DNA of 64,000 bases from an uncultured Prevotella sp. (lineage in GTDB: Bacteria > Bacteroidota > Bacteroidia > Bacteroidales > Bacteroidaceae), in the NCBI GenBank assembly GCA_946405145.1, contig CAMJGE010000001.1, positions 186,001 through 250,000 of the forward strand. The letters are read 5' to 3'. Of this stretch, positions 1-9,001 are shown in pieces (position 1 is the first letter of the stretch; every line of letters starts with the position of its first letter). The notes under the pieces were generated by a model. It was given only the letters and a program-made list of their open reading frames with translations. It was not told where the DNA came from and made no database searches. Both the position numbers and the translations under genes were made by a program.

Positions 1-1052
1 TGTTCTTTATTACTGCTGGCTATTTCTTCTCACTGAAATACCTGAATGATGAATCCACATTTGTCAAGAAACGAATTAAGGGGCTTTACTGGCCATTTGT
101 AAAATGGTCGGTATTCTTCTTAATTATCCACAACTGGATGTTTGATATCGGAATACTGAATGAACGATATGGTAATGAGATGGGCGGTGTAACACACCCC
201 TACTCCTGGCATCAGATACAACAGAATCTTTGGAATATCGTAACGGCTATGGGCGGTTACGATCAATTCCTTTGTGGAGCTTTCTGGTTTTTCAGAGGGC
301 TATTCGTAGCAAGTATCCTATACCTTATTATATATAAGGTGATGGATCTTTGCATAACTAACCTCACAAAAAGTCCTAGCAAAACACTTCCTGCCAAAAA
401 GGCCATCCCCTACTTCATTTGTCTGTTTATGCTTCTTCTTTGTGGTTGGAAAACATATGAAGGGCTAAAGATTATCACGCTAGTTCAGGGTGGTTATCGT
501 GACTTAATGGGGTGTTTCTTCTTTGGCTGTGGCTTTATTTTCCGTCAGTTTGTCGACAGATATCAGGCTATGATTTCACGTCATTATGCCTATCTTTGGA
601 CTGCCATACTCTTTGGTGTAGTTGTATTCCTTTTCTCGAAATATCTGACTGCCAACATGAACTGGCGCTCTACATATGCCCAATTCCTTTCCCTGCCTTT
701 CCCTGCTCTACTTGGATTCCTGATGACCTATAACATCAGCCAATGGATTGATCGGCATGAAGGTTGGTTAAAACATTCGTTGACATATATCGGTGAGCAC
801 ACACTCTATATTTTCATCTTCCACATTTGCGCTTACAAAGTGGTGAGCTTATGGAAAATTTGGTATTATGGTTTAGACATCCGTCAGATAGGTTGTCATA
901 TGGTGATCCATGAATACTCACAGGAGGACTGGTTCTGGGTGGCATATACCATTGCAGGCGTCGGAATTCCCCTCGCACTCTACTGGCTACAGGAACAAAT
1001 CTCCAAAAAGGTCAAAGAATATAGAGCATCATCTGCTGCTCAGGCTCACTGA
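1..1052 (+). CDS. Acyltransferase-3-like membrane protein, 5' partial
   Basis: The reading frame is already open at base 3, so the gene starts before the window; the first ATG inside (138) is internal. The visible 349 residues contain roughly eight hydrophobic segments separated by short polar loops, with a basic C-terminus, as in the O-acyltransferase (acyltransferase 3 / OafA) family that modifies surface polysaccharides or lipids. The catalytic N-terminal part expected in this family would lie outside the window, so the assignment rests on topology and on family-like segments such as GEHTLYIFIFH near residue 265. The 3' end overlaps the convergent TPR gene by 41 bp. Confidence 0.6.
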   Translation, partial: FFITAGYFFSLKYLNDESTFVKKRIKGLYWPFVKWSVFFLIIHNWMFDIGILNERYGNEMGGVTHPYSWHQIQQNLWNIVTAMGGYDQFLCGAFWFFRGLFVASILYLIIYKVMDLCITNLTKSPSKTLPAKKAIPYFICLFMLLLCGWKTYEGLKIITLVQGGYRDLMGCFFFGCGFIFRQFVDRYQAMISRHYAYLWTAILFGVVVFLFSKYLTANMNWRSTYAQFLSLPFPALLGFLMTYNISQWIDRHEGWLKHSLTYIGEHTLYIFIFHICAYKVVSLWKIWYYGLDIRQIGCHMVIHEYSQEDWFWVAYTIAGVGIPLALYWLQEQISKKVKEYRASSAAQAH

Positions 1053-3189
1053 TACCTTTCTCACGCAATAAATCAGCTTCATTTTCAAGAATACATCTTG
1101 CATCACGATCAGTCTCTTTCAAGAAACGATGAAAGCAGTCGGCTGCTTCATCGATATTGCCACTAAACCACAAGGCATAACCATAATTCAACAAATCATC
1201 GGGATGCACCTCACCAGACAACAACTGGACGTAGATTTTATCAGCAGCTTCATATTTGCCTTCACAGACTAGCGTCCATGCCAATACCCGATTCACATTC
1301 TGATCGTCAGGCGATTCATAGTTCAGTCGATACAGATCTTTCAGAGCTTCACCATACTGACCTATGTTTGTTAGGCTTACAGCACGATTCAAACGATAGC
1401 TCTTCTTGTCTGGACAGATAACCAGTAACTTGTCGTAAGCTTCTAACGCCTCCTGATACATATGCCGGGAGAATAGTGCCCGAGCATAGCCTGCCAATGC
1501 CCTTTCATTATCGGGTTGAAGAGCCAGAGCATTTGTATAGCACAGCAGGTCGTCTTCATCCAACTGCAATACATTGACAGCGTGTTGAGCCAAATAACCA
1601 GCCATCATCCAGAACTGGAAGTCACGGCGCGACTCGCCATAGTTTTCCAGAAGTTTTGCAACTTCTGCCATCCGTTTCTGCTTTATAAGGAAAGCAGCTA
1701 TTTCATTAAAGAAAGGCTCAAAATGAGTTTTTGAGAAAATAGTATTTGCACAAAACAGATATCGCGCCTCCTTGATATCGAAAGGATTTACAAATTCTGC
1801 ACGTTGTGGAAACAGGCGGAAGAAACGATAAAGATCCTGAAGATAGCTACGGCGGATATAAGCCGCAGTCTCCAATTCTTCTAATGCCATTTCATTCATA
1901 GTTACCTCACCTCTTTCGAGCATCCCCCTCATATTTTTAGGAATCTGATTCAAGACCTGCTGAAAGATAAAGATAAAAGAATACTTGTCACTATTACAAA
2001 AAGGTCCCTTCTCCACCATTTGATGAAGGAATTGACTCTGAGTGGTCTCTTTAATGACATCAATTACAGCGGGATGGTTAGGATAAAAAGGTAAGAACCA
2101 GTTACTCAACTCATTGAAAAAAGGAAAGCGTTTCATCTGCGAGAAGCCTCCGAAATAGATGTCAGATCCTTGTTTCTGCATGTCAATCATACGTTGAAAA
2201 CTGGCTTCCATTTTTTCCAATTTGCGTTCTTGTTCACCAGGATGCAAAATATCCTCCATAGGATCCTCCTCAACCTCCTCAATACCATTACGAGTCATAC
2301 GGAAAGACTGATTCTTCCACATATCCGGCATAATCTCTTTTTGGATAGTCTGGGTATCCTGTTCTGCATTCATACAGAATATGATCTGTTCCTGCAATTC
2401 AACTAATTCCTTACAATGGTGCTCGTCTTCCAACAGCTTATGTATCAGATCTGTTTGCTCTGGATAAATTGAAGCTGCAACACGGCTATTTAGCGTTAAC
2501 ACCCAACCAACAAGTGCCCTTTGACGCACCCGCTCATCTGAAGCTTTTTCATAGACATGAATCAAAGTACGGAACTTCGCCATATCAAAATACTCTAACG
2601 CAGAGAGCATCACAGCACTGACTATCAACTGTTGATCATTAGAGTCAACTGTTGGCGACAAAAGTATCTCTTCCATCACCGTAGCAATACCATCTGTCCA
2701 TATATCCGAAGTGAAAATATGGTCGAAGAGTACTTTCATCTCATGCTCATGCCGACTATACAACTCACGCTGCTTATACTCGCGTGTATGAGGAGGTTCT
2801 AAGTCCAAAATAGCAATATCGGAAACAAAGGTTTCCAACTCCTCACGGATTATCTGTGGTGCCCAGTCACGGGCTGTCATATGCTGACGCAAATAAATGG
2901 ATGACAGAAAAGAAGAATGTCCGATACCATAATTGCGACTGATATTAATAGTCAACACATACATCCGCTGTAATAGCGACAGATAAAGTCTTTGCAACTG
3001 AGGGTCCTTAAAGCCTCGCTTCCAATAATCAGCCATCAACTGAAAATCAGTACGTAAAGCATGGAGCCTGTCTGAATTTACCTGATGCGGATGAACTGAC
3101 AAGAAAGATTCCAATTCATTGATGGCAGCACTCAGATTTCGCTCCTCCAAGTGAGAAAACACCCTTTTTAAACTCTGATGTGTATCCAT
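1012..3189 (-). CDS. Tetratricopeptide-repeat protein, 725 aa
   Basis: A cytoplasmic, mostly helical protein with no signal peptide. The C-terminal third (about residues 560-700) holds TPR-like units (for example ALALQPDNERALAGYARALF, then AYDKLLVICPDKKSYRLNRA), which normally mediate protein-protein contacts. The N-terminal 450 residues are helix-rich and I recognise no catalytic motif in them. It lies 3 bp downstream of the NMT1-like lipoprotein gene on the same strand, so the two are probably cotranscribed. Function unknown; a scaffold role is inference from the TPRs only. Confidence 0.75.
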   Translation of the reverse strand: MDTHQSLKRVFSHLEERNLSAAINELESFLSVHPHQVNSDRLHALRTDFQLMADYWKRGFKDPQLQRLYLSLLQRMYVLTINISRNYGIGHSSFLSSIYLRQHMTARDWAPQIIREELETFVSDIAILDLEPPHTREYKQRELYSRHEHEMKVLFDHIFTSDIWTDGIATVMEEILLSPTVDSNDQQLIVSAVMLSALEYFDMAKFRTLIHVYEKASDERVRQRALVGWVLTLNSRVAASIYPEQTDLIHKLLEDEHHCKELVELQEQIIFCMNAEQDTQTIQKEIMPDMWKNQSFRMTRNGIEEVEEDPMEDILHPGEQERKLEKMEASFQRMIDMQKQGSDIYFGGFSQMKRFPFFNELSNWFLPFYPNHPAVIDVIKETTQSQFLHQMVEKGPFCNSDKYSFIFIFQQVLNQIPKNMRGMLERGEVTMNEMALEELETAAYIRRSYLQDLYRFFRLFPQRAEFVNPFDIKEARYLFCANTIFSKTHFEPFFNEIAAFLIKQKRMAEVAKLLENYGESRRDFQFWMMAGYLAQHAVNVLQLDEDDLLCYTNALALQPDNERALAGYARALFSRHMYQEALEAYDKLLVICPDKKSYRLNRAVSLTNIGQYGEALKDLYRLNYESPDDQNVNRVLAWTLVCEGKYEAADKIYVQLLSGEVHPDDLLNYGYALWFSGNIDEAADCFHRFLKETDRDARCILENEADLLREKGISEPEQQMMLYIL

Positions 3190-3192
3190 AGA

Positions 3193-4119
3193 CTACTTTT
3201 TTGAGAGCCATTGCTGCGCTCGATCAATATCCTTCTGACGTGGCGCTTCGGCATGATTATACTTGAGAGAGTCAGGTAAATTTCTCAGTGCTGGTTCCGA
3301 AATGGTATAATACTTTCTGATAACATCTTTATAATGACGTACACCATACTTATTAATAGAGTCACAGGCTTCATTATAACCTTTCAGGAACACCTCCATC
3401 TGCTTCTTTCGATTCTGATCATCCATGCCTTTTGTCCGGAAAGCAACTACACCCATATGGATATCCTCCTGACGGGTATCAAGCAGGATCTTATGTTTAG
3501 CCAACAATGCTTGCGTTGCCTGAGGTTCAGTCAGGAACAATGCATCCATCTCGTTGTTTTCCAACATCTTCAAACGTACATTCACATCATTTATTTGAAT
3601 GCGGAATACTCGTTCTGTTTTCAGCTTTGCACTATCCACAGCCAAATCACCAAGAAAATCAGTCACTGAGTAACGAGTCATTGCCAACATCTTATCATCG
3701 AGATGCTTCAGTTGAGTGATGCGCTGATTACGGTTGCTAATTAGCAACCAATAGGCATTTGTAGAAGCAACATACTTCATTGGTGTACCTAAATGAATCA
3801 TCCTTTCAGCACGTACCAAATCTGTCACTATGCCTTCCACCCTACCACGCATCATAGCTGTATCACAATCCATCTGTGCAGTGTAACGTTTTAATCGAAT
3901 ATCTACTATTGTATCGAACAGATGATGGTCTTTCGCAATAAAAAGAGGCAGACAATCGAGTGTCGGCATGACAGCAATTTTCAAAGCAGCAGAGTCTTCT
4001 CTTGCAAGCTTCTTCCGTTGCTCTTTTGACAATCGTTTGGTCTCTTCATAAGATTGTCCACAACCTGCCAGCACCAGCAGACCTGTTATGACAAGGGCAA
4101 TTATCCTAGTATATTTCAT
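3193..4119 (-). CDS. NMT1/SsuA-like substrate-binding lipoprotein
   Basis: The start chosen (MKYTRII) gives a compact signal peptide ending in the lipobox LVLAGC; ATGs at 4128 and 4143 are alternatives. After the acylated Cys come a charged linker and a periplasmic-binding fold. KIAVMPTLDCLPLFIAKDHH is the typical opening of the NMT1/THI5/SsuA family of ABC-transporter binding proteins, and FLTEPQA in the second half matches the family's ligand-site region. No permease or ATPase lies nearby, so the ligand is unknown and the protein may act outside an ABC importer. It is followed after 3 bp by the TPR gene and is divergent from radA. Confidence 0.72.
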   Translation of the reverse strand: MKYTRIIALVITGLLVLAGCGQSYEETKRLSKEQRKKLAREDSAALKIAVMPTLDCLPLFIAKDHHLFDTIVDIRLKRYTAQMDCDTAMMRGRVEGIVTDLVRAERMIHLGTPMKYVASTNAYWLLISNRNQRITQLKHLDDKMLAMTRYSVTDFLGDLAVDSAKLKTERVFRIQINDVNVRLKMLENNEMDALFLTEPQATQALLAKHKILLDTRQEDIHMGVVAFRTKGMDDQNRKKQMEVFLKGYNEACDSINKYGVRHYKDVIRKYYTISEPALRNLPDSLKYNHAEAPRQKDIDRAQQWLSKK

Positions 4120-4157
4120 CCTATTCATAATAATTGTGTGCAAAATTAAACAATTAT

Positions 4158-4188
4158 TTTGGAATACCGAAAATATTTTGTACTTTTG
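4158..4188 (+). promoter_or_regulatory. Bacteroidota-type promoter of radA
   Basis: TTTG at 4158-4161, a 19-bp spacer, and TACTTTTG at 4181-4188 match the TTTG-N19/21-TAnnTTTG consensus. Transcription should start about 4-6 nt later, leaving almost no leader before the ATG at 4198. This rules out the in-frame ATG at 4159. Confidence 0.75.
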
Positions 4189-4197
4189 TATTCAATT

Positions 4198-5583
4198 ATG
4201 GCAAAAGACAAAATCGCATACGTATGCTCCAACTGCGGACAAGAGTCGGCAAAATGGATTGGGAAATGCCCTTCTTGTGGGCAATGGAACACATTTAAGG
4301 AAATTCGCGTAGCTGCTGACACCAAGCAAAAAGCAGCCACGACAGCGGCAGCTTCCACAGGTCATGCCTTGAGGAAAAATAAGGTTCTGAAACTGCGCGA
4401 CATTTCAAATCAGGACGATCCACGAATAGATATGCATGATGAAGAACTTAATCGTGTACTCGGTGGCGGTCTGGTACCTGGTAGTATTGTCCTTTTAGGC
4501 GGTGAACCTGGTATCGGAAAATCAACCCTCTCATTGCAAACGATGCTACGTATGCCAGAAAAGAAAATTCTCTATGTCAGTGGTGAGGAGAGTGCCCATC
4601 AATTGAAGATGCGCGCCAATCGTATTCCCCATGATGAGAATGACAATTTTCTCCTTCTCTGTGAGAACTCACTTGAACATATCTTTGAGCATATTAAGGA
4701 AGAGCAACCTGAATTAATAATCATCGACTCCATTCAGACCATTATGACTGAAGATGTAGAATCTTCTGCAGGCTCTATAGCCCAAGTCAGGGAGTGCGCC
4801 TCTTCCCTGCTCAGATTTGCCAAAACTAGTGGTGTACCCGTTATTTTGATTGGTCATATCACCAAAGAAGGAACGCTAGCAGGCCCAAAGATCCTAGAAC
4901 ATATCGTTGATACCGTTATCCAGTTTGAAGGTGACCAGCACTATATGTACCGCATTCTGCGCTCCATGAAAAACCGTTTTGGCTCCACAGCCGAACTAGG
5001 TATCTATGAGATGCAGCAGAATGGACTCCGACAAGTGAGTAATCCTTCAGAACTCTTGCTTACTCAGGATCACGACGGACTCTCTGGTATTGCAATATCC
5101 TCTGCCATCGAGGGGGTACGTCCCTTTCTTGTAGAGACACAAGCACTTGTCTCTACTGCAGCCTATGGGACCCCACAACGTTCTGCGACTGGCTTTGACC
5201 AGCGACGACTAAATATGTTGCTTGCAGTCTTGGAGAAGCGTGTAGGATTTAAACTCATGCAGAAAGACGTCTTTATCAATATTGCCGGTGGTCTGCGGGT
5301 TACTGATCTGGCAATGGACCTCAGCATCATTGCTGCAGTACTCTCTTCGAATGTTGATACCCCGATAGAAAACGGTTGGTGTATGTGTGGCGAGGTTGGT
5401 CTTTCTGGCGAAGTACGACCAGTAAACCGTATTGAACAAAGAATCGCCGAAGCCGAAAAACTCGGATTCAGCGATATGATTGTCCCCAAATACAATATGC
5501 AGGGCTTTGATGCAAAGAAATACCACATCAGGCTTCACCCCGTCCGTAAGGTCGAAGAAGCCCTCCGTGCCCTATTCGGTTAA
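4198..5583 (+). CDS. radA: DNA repair protein RadA
   Basis: 461 residues with the full RadA/Sms layout: an N-terminal zinc finger (CSNCG...CPSCG, residues 9-28), a RecA-like ATPase with Walker A GGEPGIGKST (about residue 101), the RadA-specific KNRFG motif (about 258), and a C-terminal Lon-protease-like domain. RadA is a DNA helicase that drives branch migration in homologous recombination. The start at 4198 follows from the promoter just upstream and begins directly before the zinc finger. The stop overlaps the convergent queC stop by 3 bp. Confidence 0.97.
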   Translation: MAKDKIAYVCSNCGQESAKWIGKCPSCGQWNTFKEIRVAADTKQKAATTAAASTGHALRKNKVLKLRDISNQDDPRIDMHDEELNRVLGGGLVPGSIVLLGGEPGIGKSTLSLQTMLRMPEKKILYVSGEESAHQLKMRANRIPHDENDNFLLLCENSLEHIFEHIKEEQPELIIIDSIQTIMTEDVESSAGSIAQVRECASSLLRFAKTSGVPVILIGHITKEGTLAGPKILEHIVDTVIQFEGDQHYMYRILRSMKNRFGSTAELGIYEMQQNGLRQVSNPSELLLTQDHDGLSGIAISSAIEGVRPFLVETQALVSTAAYGTPQRSATGFDQRRLNMLLAVLEKRVGFKLMQKDVFINIAGGLRVTDLAMDLSIIAAVLSSNVDTPIENGWCMCGEVGLSGEVRPVNRIEQRIAEAEKLGFSDMIVPKYNMQGFDAKKYHIRLHPVRKVEEALRALFG

Positions 5584-6236
5584 TCCTCGTATTCGGTTTT
5601 ATCCTCGACACCTGCCTCAGCAAAGGCTTCACGACGCTCAACACAGGTTCCGCATTTACCACAATGCTTCTCCCCGCCCTTATAGCAAGACCAAGTCTGA
5701 CTATAGTCAATACCAAGCGCCTTGCCTCGACGGGCAATATCGCTTTTAGTGATATTGGTATAAGGGGAGCGCAAATGCACATTCACGAAAGTACCAGCCA
5801 CAGCTGCCTGATCGAAGGCATCGACGAATTCTGGACGGCAATCAGGATAGATGGTGTGGTCTCCCCCATGATTAGCCATCATCACACACTTTAGTCCATT
5901 ACTCTCTGCTATTCCCACAGCAATAGAGAGCATGATGCCGTTGCGGAATGGCACCACGGTAGATTTCATATTCTCATCAGCATAATGACCCTCAGGAATC
6001 TCTTCCCCACCCTCTAACAACGAGCTCTTGAAATACTTCGTCATGAAGTCCAGAGGGATCGTGATATGCTTGATACCCAAATACTCACAATGCTGACGAG
6101 CAAAAGGTATCTCACGTGCATTATGCTTCGAACCATAATCGAACGAGATAGCAAGGGCAATACGCTCCTGCTCATCGTATAACAGTGTGACAGAATCAAC
6201 GCCACCACTTAGAATAATAACTGAATCTTTTTCCAT
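5580..6236 (-). CDS. queC: 7-cyano-7-deazaguanine synthase QueC
   Basis: 218 residues, the normal family length. SGGVDS at residues 10-15 is the PP-loop that binds ATP, and the C-terminal zinc site is complete (C184, C192, C195, C198 in CYKGGEKHCGKCGTC). QueC converts 7-carboxy-7-deazaguanine to preQ0 in queuosine synthesis. Other que genes are not nearby. A probable -7 box (TAATTTTG, complement of 6244-6251) lies just before the start, so the leader is very short. Confidence 0.95.
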   Translation of the reverse strand: MEKDSVIILSGGVDSVTLLYDEQERIALAISFDYGSKHNAREIPFARQHCEYLGIKHITIPLDFMTKYFKSSLLEGGEEIPEGHYADENMKSTVVPFRNGIMLSIAVGIAESNGLKCVMMANHGGDHTIYPDCRPEFVDAFDQAAVAGTFVNVHLRSPYTNITKSDIARRGKALGIDYSQTWSCYKGGEKHCGKCGTCVERREAFAEAGVEDKTEYED

Positions 6237-6339
6237 TTGGCTGCAAAATTACAACTTATTTTTCAAAACGAGCTGAAGAATCAGATAATTTTGCAAACTC
6301 CATTTTACATTATTTTTATTAGTTCGCAAAAAAGTATTA

Positions 6340-6387
6340 AATGTTCAATGGCCAATGGCTAATGTTCAATGTTTTTTCGTACCTTTG
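6340..6387 (+). promoter_or_regulatory. pgk promoter with a 21-bp-spaced direct repeat
   Basis: TACCTTTG at 6380-6387 is the -7 box. AATGTTCAATG occurs twice, at 6340-6350 and 6361-6371, exactly 21 bp (two helical turns) apart and covering the -33 area. A clear TTTG -33 box is missing, which fits a promoter helped or controlled by a factor bound to the repeats (inference). Confidence 0.5.
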
Positions 6388-6427
6388 TGGCTAGTTTTGA
6401 ATATTCAACATTTAAATTTATTAAATC

Positions 6428-7699
6428 ATGACAATCAACGAATTCAACTTTGCCGGTAAGAAGGCAATTGTACGTGTAGATTTCAACGTACCCCTCGATG
6501 AGAATGGTAAGATTACAGACGACACCCGTATCCGTGGTGCCCTGCCTACCCTGAAGAAGATTCTGGCTGATGGTGGTGCTACCATCATCATGTCGCACAT
6601 GGGTAAGCCCAAAGGTAAGGTAGATGCTAAAAAGTCTCTAGGTCAGATCCGCGAGGCTGTAGAGAAGGCTCTGGGTGTTCCCGTTACTTTCGCTCCCGAC
6701 TGCGCTAAGGCCGCTGATGCCGCTAAGGCTCTGAAAATGGGTGAGGCTCTGCTGCTCGAGAACCTGCGCTTCTATCCTGAGGAAGAGGGTAAGCCCGTAG
6801 GTATCGACAAGGCTGATCCTGCATATGACGAGGCAAAGAAGGCTATGAAGGCCAGCCAGAAGGAGTTTGCAAAGACACTCGCTTCTTACGCTGACTGCTA
6901 CGTTATGGATGCCTTTGGTACAGCTCACCGCAAGCACGCTTCTACCGCTGTTATCGCCGACTATTTCGACGCCAACAACAAGATGCTGGGTCTGCTGATG
7001 GAGAAAGAAGTTCAGGCTGTTGACGCCGTTCTCTCTAACATCAAGCGTCCATTTGTAGCCATCATGGGTGGTTCTAAGGTATCTTCAAAGATTGGTATCA
7101 TCGAGAACCTGCTCGGCAAGGTTGATAAGCTCATCCTCTGCGGTGGTATGACTTACACCTTCGCTAAGGCTCACAACGGTGAGATTGGTAACTCTATCGT
7201 AGAGCTCGACAAGCTGGATGTAGCTCTGGGTGTTGAGGAACTCGCCAAGAAGAACGGTGTAGAACTCGTACTCGGTAGCGATTGCACAGCTACGAATGGT
7301 CTTGACTTCGGTACTATGACTGTTAAGCCTGGTTCAGAGATTATCACCTGCCCTGCCAACAACGTACCTGCTGGTTTCGAGGGTGTTGACGCAGGTCCTG
7401 CTTCTCAGGACGACTTCCGCAAGGCTATCAAAGGTGCCAAGACCATCCTGTGGAATGGACCTGCCGGCGTTTTCGAGTGCGACGACTTCACTGCAGGTAG
7501 CCGTGCTATCGGTGAGGCTATCGCTGAGGCAACAGCTGAGGGTGCCTTCTCACTGATTGGTGGTGGTGACTCTGTAGCTTGTGTCAACAAGTTCGGTCTG
7601 GCAGACAAGGTTTCTTATATCTCTACCGGTGGTGGTGCTCTGCTTGAGGCCATCGAGGGTAAGGTTCTCCCAGGCGTTGCAGCTATTAAGGGTGAGTAG
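6428..7699 (+). CDS. pgk: Phosphoglycerate kinase
   Basis: 423 residues, full length. The N-terminal substrate-binding signature [19 protein letters not shown] and the C-terminal nucleotide-binding GGGDSVACV region are both present. It catalyses 1,3-bisphosphoglycerate + ADP to 3-phosphoglycerate + ATP in glycolysis. Codon use is strongly restricted (GCT, GGT, CTG, AAG), as expected for a highly expressed gene, unlike the genes on either side. It stands alone between its own promoter and a strong hairpin terminator. Confidence 0.98.
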   Translation: MTINEFNFAGKKAIVRVDFNVPLDENGKITDDTRIRGALPTLKKILADGGATIIMSHMGKPKGKVDAKKSLGQIREAVEKALGVPVTFAPDCAKAADAAKALKMGEALLLENLRFYPEEEGKPVGIDKADPAYDEAKKAMKASQKEFAKTLASYADCYVMDAFGTAHRKHASTAVIADYFDANNKMLGLLMEKEVQAVDAVLSNIKRPFVAIMGGSKVSSKIGIIENLLGKVDKLILCGGMTYTFAKAHNGEIGNSIVELDKLDVALGVEELAKKNGVELVLGSDCTATNGLDFGTMTVKPGSEIITCPANNVPAGFEGVDAGPASQDDFRKAIKGAKTILWNGPAGVFECDDFTAGSRAIGEAIAEATAEGAFSLIGGGDSVACVNKFGLADKVSYISTGGGALLEAIEGKVLPGVAAIKGE

Positions 7700-7708
7700 T
7701 CACTTCCC

Positions 7709-7762
7709 CCACTACAAACAAATAATCCCCGCCAAGTAGCGGGGATTATTTGTTTGTAGTGG
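7709..7762. terminator. Terminator hairpin after pgk
   Basis: A perfect 24-bp inverted repeat (7709-7732 with 7739-7762) with a 6-nt loop (CAAGTA); the outer half of the stem is A/T-rich, so each arm supplies T-rich sequence in either direction. Confidence 0.85.
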
Positions 7763-7862
7763 TTCCCAAATGCAGCTACGCAGCTGCGACAAAATGCGCG
7801 TCGAGATGAGAGTCTGGCAGATTGATTACGGGAATCTGGGGGATTGGTCCGTGCGCTTTAAA

Positions 7863-7909
7863 AAAGGCAATAACATAGAAGTTGACCCAACTTCTATGTT
7901 ATTGCCTTT
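7863..7909. terminator. Terminator hairpin after the geranylgeranyl-reductase-like gene
   Basis: A perfect 22-bp inverted repeat (7863-7884 with 7888-7909) with a 3-nt loop, ending 2 bp from the stop codon of the minus-strand gene at 7912. With the pgk hairpin it insulates the convergent pair. Between the hairpins (7763-7862) I see no gene. Confidence 0.85.
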
Positions 7910-7911
7910 GT

Positions 7912-8934
7912 TTAATGTGGTCGCAGGGCTCGGTCGAAACACCACTTGACAAGTGAAGGGATTCGGCTGATTTGCCCAAGGAGTCTTACAACATAGGGCT
8001 TGTAGAAGAAATCATTGAAACGATCTTCCTTCTTTAGTTTCTCAAACTTACGTGCATTAACCTCTCTGAACGGGCGCCCAGAGATGACAGCATCAGCAGC
8101 AGCCTTTGCTGTCTCAAAAGCAGATTTGATGCCTTCGCAAGTGACACGGTTAGCAAATCCACCTGCATCACCAATGAGGATGATATGGTCGTTGAGAGGA
8201 TAATCATTCTTCAGATAGATATAGCAGCCACGCAGTTTCGTTTCAGGAATATGTCTCTGCTGCAGGATTTTGCGGAACTTGTCGGGCGTCATGTTGACAT
8301 CACCATAACCCACAGCATCGAATTCACTATTGGGGAAACGATAGAAATAGCCGTTTTTGTCGTATTTCGGAGACATTCCCACTACAAGGGCATTTTCGGG
8401 CGATTTCTCCACATATTGCTCCATGATAAGCAGACCATTATCGCGACGGCCCATCAACTGACGGCGTACGCCACTCGTGGCACCATCAGCTCCTATCAAA
8501 TAACGGCATTCTACTTGTTCTCCAGATTTCAATGTAACGATAATGCCATCCTGCTTTTCTTCATAACGTAGGAAAGCACCTTGCATGAACTCACCACCTA
8601 CCGACTTATAGGTCTCGAGCAACATATTGTCGAACTCCTTACGCTTGACAAGCCGTAACTCGATAGCAGTCTCAAAAGGACATGCTGGGAAGCCCTCAAC
8701 CTCGAGTCGAATATTGCGGATGCTATTATATTCATACTTTATACCTGGAATCAGCTCTTCAAGCAGTTTCCAACATTTGGGAGTCAGGCCACCACCACAA
8801 ATTTTATCACGGGGGAAGGTGGCATGATCAATAAGCAGGCATGATACACCTGCTTTTGCTAATAAATAGCCACAAACAGAACCAGCAGGACCAGCCCCGA
8901 CAATCAACACTTCAATCTTTCTCAGATTCTCCAT
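7912..8934 (-). CDS. Geranylgeranyl-reductase-family FAD oxidoreductase
   Basis: 340 residues. An N-terminal Rossmann fold binds FAD (GAGPAG at residues 13-18, followed by an acidic strand end in LLIDHATFPRDKICGGGL), and GDAGGFANRVTCEGI is the second FAD contact typical of the geranylgeranyl reductase / FixC-like flavoproteins. These usually reduce isoprenoid double bonds on lipids or quinones; the substrate here cannot be read from the sequence. The gene stands between two hairpins, so it is probably monocistronic. Confidence 0.82.
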   Translation of the reverse strand: MENLRKIEVLIVGAGPAGSVCGYLLAKAGVSCLLIDHATFPRDKICGGGLTPKCWKLLEELIPGIKYEYNSIRNIRLEVEGFPACPFETAIELRLVKRKEFDNMLLETYKSVGGEFMQGAFLRYEEKQDGIIVTLKSGEQVECRYLIGADGATSGVRRQLMGRRDNGLLIMEQYVEKSPENALVVGMSPKYDKNGYFYRFPNSEFDAVGYGDVNMTPDKFRKILQQRHIPETKLRGCYIYLKNDYPLNDHIILIGDAGGFANRVTCEGIKSAFETAKAAADAVISGRPFREVNARKFEKLKKEDRFNDFFYKPYVVRLLGQISRIPSLVKWCFDRALRPH

Positions 8935-8957
8935 ATCACTCTACTTCATAACTAACA

Positions 8958-8988
8958 GAATCCCCAACCAATCGGTGGCTGGGGATTC
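8958..8988 (-). terminator. Terminator hairpin downstream of mutB
   Basis: GAATCCCCAACCA (8958-8970) pairs with TGGCTGGGGATTC (8976-8988) with one mismatch and a 5-nt loop. It follows the minus-strand mutase operon. Confidence 0.7.
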
Positions 8989-9001
8989 AAATCATCTGAC
9001 T

